Positions 46,298-57,580 of a DNA stretch of 64,000 nt are shown one piece after another. The notes below the pieces were generated by a model that was not told the DNA's origin, did no database searches, and was given only the letters and a program-made list of their open reading frames with translations. The first letter of the stretch is position 1; the number at the start of each line of letters is the position of its first letter. Origin of the DNA: Plantago ovata (taxonomy: Eukaryota; Streptophyta; Magnoliopsida; Lamiales; Plantaginaceae); contig CM051458.1 of assembly GCA_028274465.1 (NCBI GenBank), positions 37,300,744 through 37,364,743 on the forward strand, written 5' to 3'. The translations under genes were made by a program, and so were the position numbers.

Positions 46298-47265
46298 TTA
46301 CCAAGTGGTTTGGCCTCGGTCGGCTGAGTGCACAGGATGTAAGGTATTGAGATTGCTCGAGGGCCCTTGTTGGTGATCATCGGAGCCCGTGGTGGTGGTG
46401 GTGGTTCTACTAACAGATCGAATGGGGCCAACTCCTCCATCAATATTCATGGTATCCTCATTGTCCCTATTGTCTTCATTGTTACCATCATCACCATTAG
46501 AAGAATTGCGTTGTCGAAGAGAAGCCTCAAGATTAGCCGCTGCAGCCATGGGGTTTTCCATCTGGTATCTCTCTAATAGCCCGTGAATTGTTGAAGGGGA
46601 AAGAGCCGTGCTCTTAGAGTCTCCCTCACCAATGTCCTCTACCCCATGGAACTTACAGTAAGCTGTGATGAAACTCGGAAACTCAGAGGTTTTCTTCTTC
46701 TTTGCCCAATGTCGCCCATATTCTTCATGTTGATGCTCCCGATGTCTATATGGTGCTCCCTCAATAAGCAGTCGAGGAGCACCCCAAAGAAGGGCTGGGT
46801 GTTCGTGTGATTATGTTTTGGAATCAAGTTAGCGATACGGAACTTCATCACCACTGTCGACACATGACTAAATCTGTTGTGATGAGGCCGCCCCGGTTGC
46901 TTCCTAGTCTCTCTAACCTTTCATTCCCCGTGGCAGATTTCTGCCGTGATATTGCTTCCGATCCCTTTAGTGGTACGTGAATAGACATAAGAATGGTCAC
47001 TCCCCGTGAACTCTCGTTCCACCATATGGATAAAGCGCGAAGTTGATGCAAAAGTCCATGGCTCGAACACACCTCTAACGAGATCACTCTCCTTCTCTTG
47101 AAGATTAGTATACCCAACATAGAACTCATGGAGAACGTCCTTGTCAAACCCTTCGAAATGGTTGGAATCGAACCACCTCCAATACCTCATTGTAGCCGAG
47201 CGAAAGCGATCTTCTCTCTGTGTGGCATGATACCTACAAACATCCATTGTTACCTTGTACAGCAA
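46298..47265 (-). pseudogene. Athila-2 third reading frame (plant-transposon-protein-like)
   Basis: The minus-strand product includes RYWRWFDSNHFEGFDKDVLH and HEFYVGYTNLQ followed by LVRGVFEPW. This pattern resembles the putative plant transposon protein family (as I recall, Pfam Transposase_32) rather than an envelope protein. A low-complexity Asn/Asp/Thr-rich tail follows (46298-46561). In sense it is preceded by a leader with an apparent intron (donor gaggtaac near 47772, acceptor close to the ORF start) and by the internal palindrome cluster at 47979-48071. Function unknown. Looks broken in one or two places. Confidence 0.5.
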
Positions 47266-47978
47266 AAAGCTTCATGCATATGCAAATGCAAGAGTGAATC
47301 AAACGAGTAACTTCATCATAACACCTAATCTTCAAAACACCAAGTCTAATCTAGCTGCCATAATGCAACGTATCAACATATCATAATATGTAACATATTG
47401 CAACAAGCTTTATGCTAGATAACTAGTAACCTCAAATCATAAGATTCATTCAAACCATAGTACTCGAAAATTTTCACCAAAAAGTCTCAAACCCCATCAA
47501 TCAAGTGTTCCACCAACATTTCTAACTTTATCATACCAATAATCTCATCATATAACATGGAATGAAAGAAAAGAAGCAATGCAAAACGAGACATAGACAT
47601 CAAGTAAGCAAAATTCCCAATTTATCAAACCAAGCAAAAATGAGCAAGCAATTGGTAATGAAAATTGATTCTAATCACATAAACAATCAACCCATACATT
47701 ATATAAGCTCAATTGAAGCATAGATCAAGGAACCCCCAAATTTGAAAAATTAGGGTTCATGTGAAGTTACCTCAGATCTGAAAAACGAATGAACTAGGAT
47801 GAAAGTTGTTTGGATAGAATGAAAGAGCATGTAGTGGGCTTCGATTGAAGCTAAAGAACACAAAATTTGATGGAGAATTGAAGGAATTATGGAAGAAAGA
47901 AGATTTTTTGAGTTTTTGGGTGTTTTGGAGTAAGAGAGGTGAAGAAGATGAGAGAATGAGGATTTGGGGGAGAAATCC

Positions 47979-48071
47979 CGCTCATATACTATCTGGAAAT
48001 GGGGGGCGATTCGCCCCCCACTGTCAGAGAGCCTGAAGCTCTCTGGCGACGTGGGGTGATTCGCCCCCCAC
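47979..48071 (-). promoter_or_regulatory. Internal palindrome cluster with TATA-like site (Athila-2)
   Basis: Two perfect or near-perfect palindromes, ggggggcgattcgcccccc (48001-48019) and a related copy (48051-48071), flank a third inverted repeat (agagagc...gctctct, 48027-48045). Immediately downstream in sense is agtatatgag (about 47979-47990), then a pyrimidine-rich leader. The layout copies that of the LTR promoter clusters. Promoter function is inference. Confidence 0.5.
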
Positions 48072-48331
48072 CTCCAGATGTGGAGAGACGAAATTTTTCG
48101 AAAAAAGTTCAGTTCTTATCCCCGAAAACCATTCTCCTCATAAAAACACTTGAAAACAATTCACTCAAACATAAACATAAGCACAAAACATCACATAAAC
48201 GAACAAATTCACATAAAGAAAAGCAAATTGTTCTATGTATGAATGCATGCAATGCAATAAAGCGATAAAAATTCCGGGTTGCCTGCGGATAGTTCCATTA
48301 TTTATAGTCTTTGACTCGACTTCTTCTTGCT

Positions 48332-50470
48332 CTAGTTCTTCATTTTGAGGGTACTAGACTTCCCCTTCATGGATCTTTTCCTCATGCCACGAACATGTGA
48401 ATGAGAATGAAAATAGACAGCAAGACCAAAGTAGTTAATTGTGTGAGAAGCATTGAAGTGAATATTTGGATCAGATATGGCTCGCAACACATGTTGCTTG
48501 CCATCCACCTCAATGGTGCAAGTTCTTCGGTAGATGTCTATCACGGAGCGTAGCTTAGTCAAGAACGTTCGCCCCAAGAGAACAACATCCCCCATCCCAG
48601 GTGTAGACGCCGGCATAACTACAAAATTGGTGTACACAGAAGCTTCACCAATCTTAACCAATACGTTCTTCACAACGCCTTCGGGTCTCACAAAGGATCC
48701 ATCCGCCAATTGCACAATAGCCTTATGCTCAGATAGTTTTCCAAGGCCACTCTTCTCAAACACATTCATTGGGAGCACATTAGAGTAAGATCCCGTATCT
48801 AGTGTAGCACGAACATCTTCAAGTTCACCAATCCCTACCTTAACATCGAAACTCTCAGGAATTGGCTCGGGATCCTCTTGATCCTCTTCACTCACATCAA
48901 AACCAAGGTCCTTGTCTTCTTCCTTGGCTGGTGGAGTTTCTCCATCCTTGCAACACTCACATTTAGCAACCTTCTTGATGGTGATTTCAACAGGAAGATC
49001 ACCCACCAAGGTAATAGACATCGACTTCTCAGTGTTTCTAGGCAACTTCCCATGCTCCCTACTCGCTCCACGGTCAATCAACTCTTGCATCTTTTGATGG
49101 GAAAGCCTAGTGCTCTCTTCGAAACGATCCAGCCTCGCCCTATTCTTCTAAGAATCTTCTTCATAGCGCTTAAGAAAACCTTGGGTTTGATCAACCATTT
49201 TCTGCAAGTTTTCCATGAGTAGAGCTGTCTTCGACTTCGATTTCTCCTTGGGAGTGGGATTTTCGCAGTGATCATTACCATAGCTAAGCTTACTACGATC
49301 TTGGTTAGGGCCATAAGTTTGGCTAGCCGGTGCATATCCTTGATTGTTTCGGAACCCTCTTCTCCAAAATCCACCTCGAGGATTCCTACCATCTTGTCCA
49401 TAGCTAGCTTCTTGAATACCAAATTCCGTAGCAAAAGCTTCCTCTTCGCTTCCTTGAACCCAATTGCCACCATCATATGCAAGCTCCGATCTACACATAT
49501 GAGTTTCATGCCCATAGTTCTTGCATATTCGGCAAACTTCATTCGACATAGATGTTCCAGCGGAGCTCTTGAGGACTTGTTTCAACTCATTGGTAAAGCA
49601 CTCGAATCGATCACCATTCTCCCATACATAGGGGCCTCTTGAGTAGGTGGAGCTTCAGGTCCACGTCTCCTAACCATTGCTCTTGGATCCTTGAATTGCG
49701 AACCCTTAGCAAGTCTTTCGAAAACCGCCCAAATGGCTTCCGCGGTTTCCTCCCAAATATTGCCACGGCATTGGAAATCCACCACTTGGTGATTCTCAAA
49801 GGTTAGTCCATTGTGGAAGTGTTGGACAAGATCCGAAAGCTCAAAACCATGGTGAGGGCACTTGTTCATGAGGTCTTGGAACCTCTCAAACGCGATGTAG
49901 ATGGTCTCATCATAGTCTTGTTCGAATCCATTGATTTGCGCCTTAAGCGCGGTAGTCAATGTGTGAGGAAAGTATTTCGCCATGAATGCTGAAAAAACCT
50001 TTGCCCAAGTGTCAAGCGAACCCGCCAGTAGAGAACTCAACCATGCCTTGGCCTTGTCGCCAAGCCCCATAGCAAAAACCTTCATTCTCAACTCATCCGC
50101 TGTTATTTCAGCTCCGGGTCGTGGAAGTTGGTTGACGAAGTCATCGATATCATGCAAGTACCCCATCACGTCTTCCCTAGCCAAGCCATAGAACCTCGGA
50201 AGTTGCTGGAACATGTGGTTTTTTATTTCCAGATCTCAAGTTGCAGACGAAAGAACAATCGCCGGTCCCCTCATACGATCCTTGGTGGGTTGAACCCATG
50301 ATTTCAGTGGTCTAGCTTCTGCCATTACGACGATTTCTTCAAAAAGACTTTGTAGAGATTCAGAGAAATCGGTATCCTCTATTTCCTCTAGTTCACGTCG
50401 TCGAAGTAGTCGCCTTCTTTGGTGGTACACTCTGTCGATTTCAGCGATTGGTTCAGCAAGCGGTGTTCCT
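48332..50470 (-). pseudogene. Athila-2 gag and aspartic protease (fossil)
   Basis: Same domain order as Athila-1: gag core with CPHHGFELSDLVQHF, knuckle CRICKNYGHETHMC (near 49510-49555), and protease motif LDTGSYSN (near 48785-48805). Nucleotide similarity to Athila-1 is high throughout, so the two share a recent common source. The frame is broken in about two to four places. Confidence 0.85.
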
Positions 50471-50609
50471 CTAGATCATGTACTTCGCATACACTACCTG
50501 TAACAAGCTAAGAAAAGAGTATCAAGAGAGATCAAATTAACTAAACTACTAAAACTAGGAATTGAATGCTGAAAATATAAATAAGTTAAACAGAAAAAAG
50601 GAGTATAGT

Positions 50610-50626
50610 CCCCGGCAACGGCGCCA
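50610..50626 (-). other. Primer-binding site, tRNA-Asp type (Athila-2)
   Basis: Minus strand tggcgccgttgccgggg, a full 17-base complement of the 3-prime end of plant tRNA-Asp, three bases from the LTR. Confidence 0.88.
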
Positions 50627-50629
50627 ATT

Positions 50630-51841
50630 TGATGAAACGAGATTGTTAGACTCAATTAATCAAATAAATTTGTTTTTAGCCAAAGGCAATTCACAACTAC
50701 AACGAAAACCAAGGTACGTAGTGTAGAAGTAAAATAACCTCGAGTGTCGATCTCTAAAGACTATAACTAGCTTTATCTAATTTAACTTAAACTATAAACT
50801 CAACAAACGACTTAGCACAGATTTTCTTATCAATAATAATGGAAGTTAGCGATAGTATGTTCATTCAAAGCATCATGTTAATAATCATGCATGAAGTACT
50901 TGAACGTTTGCATAGAAATCTAAGATAATGAATTGTCCAATGTGTTCCGTTCAACTCAACACTACGAAGATAGAGGGCTTAGATAGATCAATGAAATAAA
51001 GCAATAAGTAAAGTCTAAATCGCGTTACAGCCACTCATGCATAATTAAGAACCCTAGCTAAGAAATCACATACTATCACCAGCGATAGATTTTGCTACTC
51101 ATAGATAAATTGCAATCAACAAGAATCAAAGCAAGATTGAATGGAAACATGTTGAAAGAAATAAATAAAAGTAGAAAAATCGTGAGATACAATGTTACCA
51201 ACGAATGTTGTCAATCTCCGATGAATTGCTAACTCACAAGCAAGAATTGATACACAACGAGGTCCAATTGCTATGCTTAATCCTCCAAATTGATAAGAAA
51301 AAGAGTCTCCTATGCTAAGAATTCCCAGAACAAGCTCTGGAGAATTTGTCTCTCAAAATAATGTGAAAAGGTATGAAAAACGTAGAGAATGGGCAAACTA
51401 TATATAGGAGTGCGGAAGACGTGGGGCGAACCGCCCCAGACGCCGGGCGAACCGCCTGGCGTGGGGCAAACCGCCCACATCCCGGGCGACCGCCCGGGAG
51501 CTCCAGTGGCGGTGGACGCGTTTTCTTGACTTGATTTCCTTTTTGGACTCGAATTTTGCCTTCTAGTGACCTTTAAGCCTTGAAACTCGACCCCTAGACC
51601 TCAAATCTCGTCCGAAACCTTCTAGATACACCACGGATGACCACGAAACACCGAATCTTCGTTCTCTTCAACATAATTGCCCAGAAAATCACGTTTTTTA
51701 CCTAAAACCTGAAAAATGCAAAGAAAAGGGAAACGTGACACTATTCTAATAAAATGCACGAAAATATAGCTAAATTAACATAGAGGATAGCTAAATAGGT
51801 GAAAAAAGACTCGAATGAAGGTGTAAAATACACGTTCATCA
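50630..51841 (-). repeat. Athila-2 5-prime LTR
   Basis: Partner of the LTR at 43602. About 18 bases longer, mainly because of one extra palindrome unit in the cluster at 51421-51500. TATA box at about 51398-51408. Confidence 0.92.
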
Positions 51842-51849
51842 CATACTAC

Positions 51850-54800
51850 AGGCAAAGGAAATAAAAGAAGAAGTTTAAACAAAAAGCAACATACACAACA
51901 CTAAAGGGCATACCCCCGACTTTCTAGTTACCAGGATTGTCTTTATCATCAGCAGGACCTTCCGACTCGCGTCTCGAGGTACTAGGTCCAAAATCCAAGT
52001 GACGACTTTGAGGATATGCCTTTAACGAGGCACGACAATGCTATCTTCCAGCGCAAGAGACACGCCAAGTTGGTCAACCACGCCAGACACTGATACACTG
52101 CTTTTTTCCGTCCCTGGTTGACCAACCGCAAGATGAGTTTGAAGAACGCCAGGCAACCAAGAAGGCAATACGGGCTTTAGAAGAGCAGCGGGACCAGGAG
52201 GTTCACATACAAACGGCCAGAACTCAGAAAGATGCAACGCAAACGGCCCGTGCTTGGGCTTTCCGCAGGAGTCTCCATGTTGTCGCCTCTATTCACATCC
52301 ACATCACGCTCCACGACAAAATCCTCTACCAAGTGACGACCATGAATCATCTGAGCAATGGCCCGCTTGAAACCAGCCTCAAAATCCGTCTTGGTAGACA
52401 AACGGCGGAGAAACCACCCGCAAGGGGACTCTAAGAAGTCGCATACAACATCGACCCTGGTATAGAGTGACTCGCGCACCAAACTCTTGACCAGATTGCC
52501 ATAAAAGGCGCCAATCCCTTGACACAACCCCATGTACCAGCGAGACTCACCATGCAGAGACTCGATACGGAAGGCATCGGATTTGTTAATATTCACTGTG
52601 TGAATAACCTCCGATTCCATCAGATTCCGAGCAGCCAACACCATCTTATAATTCCTCTTCAGTTCAGTTGCCCGTGCTTGCTTTTTCTGCACATTCTCTT
52701 CCATTGCCCTTGCCCGAGCCTCAACGATGGTTTGCTGACGTTCCCATTCAGAACGTTGTCGCCTAACTTCCTCCGCTTTGCGCGACCCTAGGTAAACCAG
52801 ACCTTGCACAACAAGAGATGAGGCGACAATGGAGGAAAGGAATAGCGAGCAAATGACGGAAACGTAAACAGAAGAGACACAAAGATAGCGAGAGGATTAT
52901 GAACATAATTCAGGTAACTAAGTATTTTGATGAAATACCTCAACCAAGGTTTCTTCCATTTGACTTAGGAGAACAAAAGAAGGATCTGTCTTCATCAAAA
53001 CTGACATCATCTACCACGATCGACTCTTCACCCCATTTAACCTCCGCAAAGCGACTTCTCTTGTGAAAATCGAAACTGCCCAAGTGAAGAGATACCCCAC
53101 CAGAAGCCTCACCCAAGATGCGCTGCCTCTTGATACCGCCAGCAGATGCTCCGCTTCGAACTAAATCTGCAGCACTAGGGGAATTGATGAACGTATTTTT
53201 GACGCGTTCATCTTGTCTTTTTTACCTTCTTTTGCTATCTTCTAGCCTTGTTTTTTGGTTAGTTTTGTAGAATAGTGTCACGTTTTGTGTTTTCTGCATT
53301 TTCAGGCACTTAGGTACTAAACGGCGTTTTTGGAGCTAAAAACGAGCCTTTTTGATGGAAAAGATGGCCCCGTTGAAGTTCCCCAATCTCCGTGGCTTGT
53401 TCGTAAGTGTTTGAGCGTCAATAAGCATCAAGAAGGATGAGTCCAAGGCACCCGAGGGCCATGCGAGGGCAAAAAGATCGAGTTTGAAGACAAAAATCTG
53501 CCCAGGAGCCAAGCTAAGCGCCTGGAATAGTGAAGCGCTCCGCTTCAATTTCCAGGAGCTTTGGCACAGAAGCCAAGCGAAGCGCTTGGAGTGCCAGAAG
53601 CGCTTCGCTTGCCAAGCGCTCCGCTTGGCTTCTCCAAGCGGTCCGCTTGGCTTCTCCAAGCGGTCCGCTTGGCAGCGGTTACGTTTTCGGATTTTCCTTC
53701 TTAGATCTGATCTTTGGTCATTTTTTGAATAGCTTTTGAACTGTAACTTCGTTTTGGAGAGCTCCTAAGCCCCAAAACTCAGAGAAAACTCAGATTACAT
53801 TGTATTTTAGCTTGGGATTCAAGGTTTTGATTGGGATTCATCCTTTGTAATCATCTACAGAGAGGTTTTCTTTGCTTTCCACCGATTAGTGACAGCTTTG
53901 GTGGTAACTTGTATCACTCTCTTGTCTTGTAGTTTGATATGATGTATTCTGATTATTATTCATATGAATTGATGTCTATGTTGATCAATATGAGTAGCTA
54001 AATCTTTTGTGTTGGTGGTAGAATGTAGAATATGCATGCTATGGGTTATGTTTATGCTTACATGAGATTGTGATTCAATCTTGCTGCAAATCCCTTCATA
54101 TGATTCTTAGTTGCCTATAAAATATATTCGAATTGAGTATAGTGACAAACTCTTGGTCAATGAAAGCTATAGGATTGTATGTTAGAGATTTGCAGCATGC
54201 TAGATAAATGGTGTTGGTGACAAGCACCTCTAAAGTATTGATAGTGATCTTTTATGATGTGTGTCTTAAAGTTGCCTAGACGAGTTGCTTAGCAGACTTG
54301 ATCGAAGGTTTTACGCACTGAACTTGTGAGCATATTCGTAACCCATGCATGTGTATTTGATTTCTACCACCAACCGTTTTCCAATCTTGATTTACAACAA
54401 TCTGATTTCTCGTTGCTTTGTTCAAACGAAATAATTCTACAAACATTTGAACTCGTTGACTGAAACTACTAGCAAAAACCTCAAACAAAGCCACGTTAGG
54501 TCCCAAGAGAACGACACTCGGGGACAACTTTCCATTGCACTCTAGTTTGTGTAGTGATAAGTGTTCTTAGGCTTTTAAACAAATTTAATTGGTGAAAAAC
54601 GACTTCATCAGGAATCATCGCGGAAAATACTCGGACACATAGGCGCTTCCCGATCCGCAGCCTTTGACGATTCACCGCCACCTACAGCTGCTATGTTCTC
54701 TTGCACGTCATGAACCATATCCCCGTCAATATCAAACAGAGGGGAATACTGACGGAAGAAATTGCTGGCGGAAAAAGGACTCTCGGTGTTGGAGGGAGGG

Positions 54801-57074
54801 TTTTCTTCTTTATCCCCCTCCGCGCGGGTCCTAGACGGATTCAAGTAAAAAACGACTTAGTACCCGTAGGAGGGGACTCGCTAGATATATACACATGGGT
54901 CAGAGGCACCATGTTGTCCCCATTCCTCTCGCCGGAATTCAGATCAGCCGGCAATGAACTACCCTCCGTCTTTTCGGTGGAGCTCGGGTCGTGAGGAAAA
55001 GGCACGTACCCATGCAGCACAGGATCTACAACGTCACCAGGTTCTAGATTACGAGGGTTGATGTCATGATCGGGACACTCCTCAGCAATAGGATTAGAAC
55101 CGTTAGCGGGAGGGTAAAACCAGGCGACAAGATTCCTACCAGCCTCCGCGAAGAAATGCTCCAAACTCCTGAAGCCAGGATTTCTCTCCGTTGGAGCATG
55201 CTCCTTCATTTTCTGTTGCATATCAGTAATCCACAATGCTGCAAACATCGAATTATTAGAAGAGTACGTCATCTATAAAGCGACAGAAGAAACGAGAGAA
55301 GATAACTTACAAAGATCAAAATGACCCGCACAATAAATGGGAGTGTGGGTCAAGTGAGCCAAGTACATCAAAGGCTCCACAGCAAGAGCGTAAGGATATA
55401 GGAGGTCATCATCGCCCCATCCACAGAATTGGGGCAGGGGCTCGGGAAGATAATTCTTCATGATCCTGTCTATCGAATCGACAACCCCAACACGCCATTT
55501 AGTCAGGAAGTTTCCAACTCACTAGCCTACCATCGGACAGCTTGGGAAACTCCAGATAGACGAAAGCGTCACGCCAATGATCAGGCAAGGAAGAGCCCAG
55601 TTTTCGGAAAAGACAAAAGTCGCGACGGGGCTGGATCACAAGAAACAACCCGTCCCGCTGCAGAAGGTTGAAGAAGGACCAAAAGACGGAAGGGGTAATG
55701 TCGATGTTCCATGACCGCATTAGAACAAAAAAGGCCATGATCGCGGTCCACCCATTTGGGCTGATCTGCACCGGTGGAATACCAAGCGCGTTCAAAAGGT
55801 CCCTAATATGCTAATTTAGAGGCACACGGAACCCACACTCAAAACATAGCAGATGGATGCTTATACACCCTTCTGGCGCATGGAACATATCTTGCACAGC
55901 GGCAGGGAACCTTATTCCGATATGATTGGGGATCAGATAAGTGGCCCGCAGGGAGGGAATGTTTGAATCCCTAACTGTGGTTTAATAGCCATACCCGACC
56001 TTAACCTCTTTCGCGGAAGGAGCATTACCTGCCGTGGCACCCGCCGCGTGAGAAGATGAAGTACCTTCTGCGGAACTCCCGGCTCCCAGGCCAGCGGGGG
56101 CTCCCACTGCAACTTCAGGGCGAATTGCAGCACCCGCACCACCTGTAGCCAGACTAAGAGAAATGTCTGGACCAGTAATGGTGTTCTCCATACGAGGAGT
56201 CCTCCCGCGGGGAACATAACTGGGGCCAATAAGATCAATAAAGGCAGGGACAAGGTTCAAAGGTTGAGTTACCGGAGGTTCAGGAAACATTGATTGTTTT
56301 CCCTTGTTGCCAGGCGGTAAGTTGGGCACGTCAGAAGTCGAGGTCTGGCGCTGAGGATCACCAATGATAACAGGACGAGCCCTAATGCCACTATTTCGGG
56401 CATCTTGTCTGCGATGCTGAATAATGCCGCGACCTACAACGGAATCGGGCCGAATGGGATCGACCGGATCTACTGAGACAATCGAAGGAGGATTGCTGGA
56501 AACAACTACTCCAGCAGACATCACAATTGTCAAAGGCTCTCGTCCTCGTAAATTTTCCCAGTTGCCAAGGGAGCTTGGGAAGTACGATTTTGTGAACTAC
56601 GGCCAGTAGGGTTTCGTGCTGAAGGATGACGATTCGTACTAGGGCCCGTAACCCTACGAACCCGCCCTGTGGAAGAGTCCGGACTGGGAGGATCAGCCAC
56701 TCCTCCATCCCCATAGCTAAAGTAAGACTGTCCATTGCTGTCATCGCCACTAGAAGACACTGTACATAGAAGAAGGCAGTTAAACAAAGCACAATGCGAA
56801 GAGATAAAAAACAGAAGCAAGACGAAACTTGATAGCGAAGGGATGAGAAACTTACTATCGGAAAAATAGGACACTTCGATTTTCAAACACAAAGAATGTA
56901 AGGGGAGCTCAGACTAATAGAGAAAAAAGAGATAGAAAGAAAGGAGAGAAAAAAAAAGTTTGATGTTAACGGAAAAGGGAGAAGAGAGTAGCCGAATCCG
57001 GGATATGAAGTGCTGAATAAAGTAAGATGAAGTGAAGTGAGCGACAGTGCTAGAGCCACGAATTATTTATACCT
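51850..57074 (-). pseudogene. Antisense spliced gene of element B (fossil), split by a solo LTR
   Basis: The minus strand carries a gene-like unit inside element B. A TATA box tataaata at about 57061-57074 precedes a leader and several open segments. These are near 56760-56892 (first exon with a gtaagt donor), 55982-56760 (Pro/Ser-rich), 55499-55795 (containing NGWTAIMAFFVLMRSW), 54840-55461, and 52000-52809 (a coiled-coil-rich segment, EVRRQRSEWERQQTIVEARA). Antisense extra genes at this position are known in Tat-lineage elements; their role is unknown. The solo LTR at 53185-54610 interrupts it. About several breaks may exist. Confidence 0.55.
53185..54610 (+). mobile_element. Solo LTR, Athila-like (caagcgg family)
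   Basis: A 1426-bp LTR with tgatga...cttcatca ends and a perfect target duplication GGAAT (53180-53184 and 54611-54615), no internal region. Same family as the LTR at 60128. A long palindrome cluster at 53508-53672 is built on ccaagcgg-ccgcttgg and ccaagcg-cgcttgg units. The tail motif caagagaacgacactcg lies at about 54503-54520. A solo LTR results from recombination between the two LTRs of a full element. Confidence 0.92.
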
Positions 57075-57580
57075 ATTAGGCGACGAAATATGCCCAACGA
57101 ATCGGTGATATTATTAAAAGAGCTCGAAATGGAAGCGGAGCGATGCGAAACCCAGGAAGAAACCCGACGGGACAGGAAGCGACGCAACAGTACAACGAGT
57201 CGTATGGGAGAAGTCACCAAGACGATCAAACTACAGTACTATGACGTCAACAATAAGATGCGTGTTTATGACGTTCCGCTGGAGTGTAATTACTAACAGC
57301 GAACGGATGGGTTATCGAGAGTACAAGTAAGGCGTCGCTTCATTTGAAGAAAGATGAAAGAACATATGGCGCGAACAGTTACCGGCGTGATTTGTGCAAC
57401 ATGAACTGGGCCAGCTCAACGGTTGCGCGGATAAAAGCGGGGAAGGATCCAGGATATCATCACATCCTAAATACATCACCACCCGACGCAAAATATCATA
57501 CAAGCGCAAAAATGAGCAATGCTTGAGACACCGCCAGAAGAATACAAGAATAAAAAGCAGAGAGAAAACTATGAGGACAG

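Larger units (their letters stand above)
43602..51841 (-). mobile_element. Athila-like element 2, nested in element B, gag-protease plus a third ORF
   Basis: LTRs at 43602-44795 and 50630-51841 with target duplication CATAC (43597-43601 and 51842-51846). Minus orientation, tRNA-Asp primer site at 50610-50626, polypurine tract at 44796-44813. It has gag-protease closely related to Athila-1 and no polymerase. Unlike Athila-1, it carries an extra transcription-unit-like cassette between protease and 3-prime LTR. The LTRs look about 97-98 percent identical by eye, hence recent. Whole in structure, with about two to four breaks in the coding part. Confidence 0.92.

Noticed and set aside
53508-53672. 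Array of short palindromic repeats resembling a CRISPR array
   Set aside because: Units are near-contiguous, vary in length, lack uniform spacers, and lie in a plant LTR.
53484-53739. Reading frames rich in KRSAW / SASLAKR-type repeats across the palindrome cluster
   Set aside because: They arise because palindromes read open in several frames on both strands; no conserved start, and they fall inside a solo LTR.
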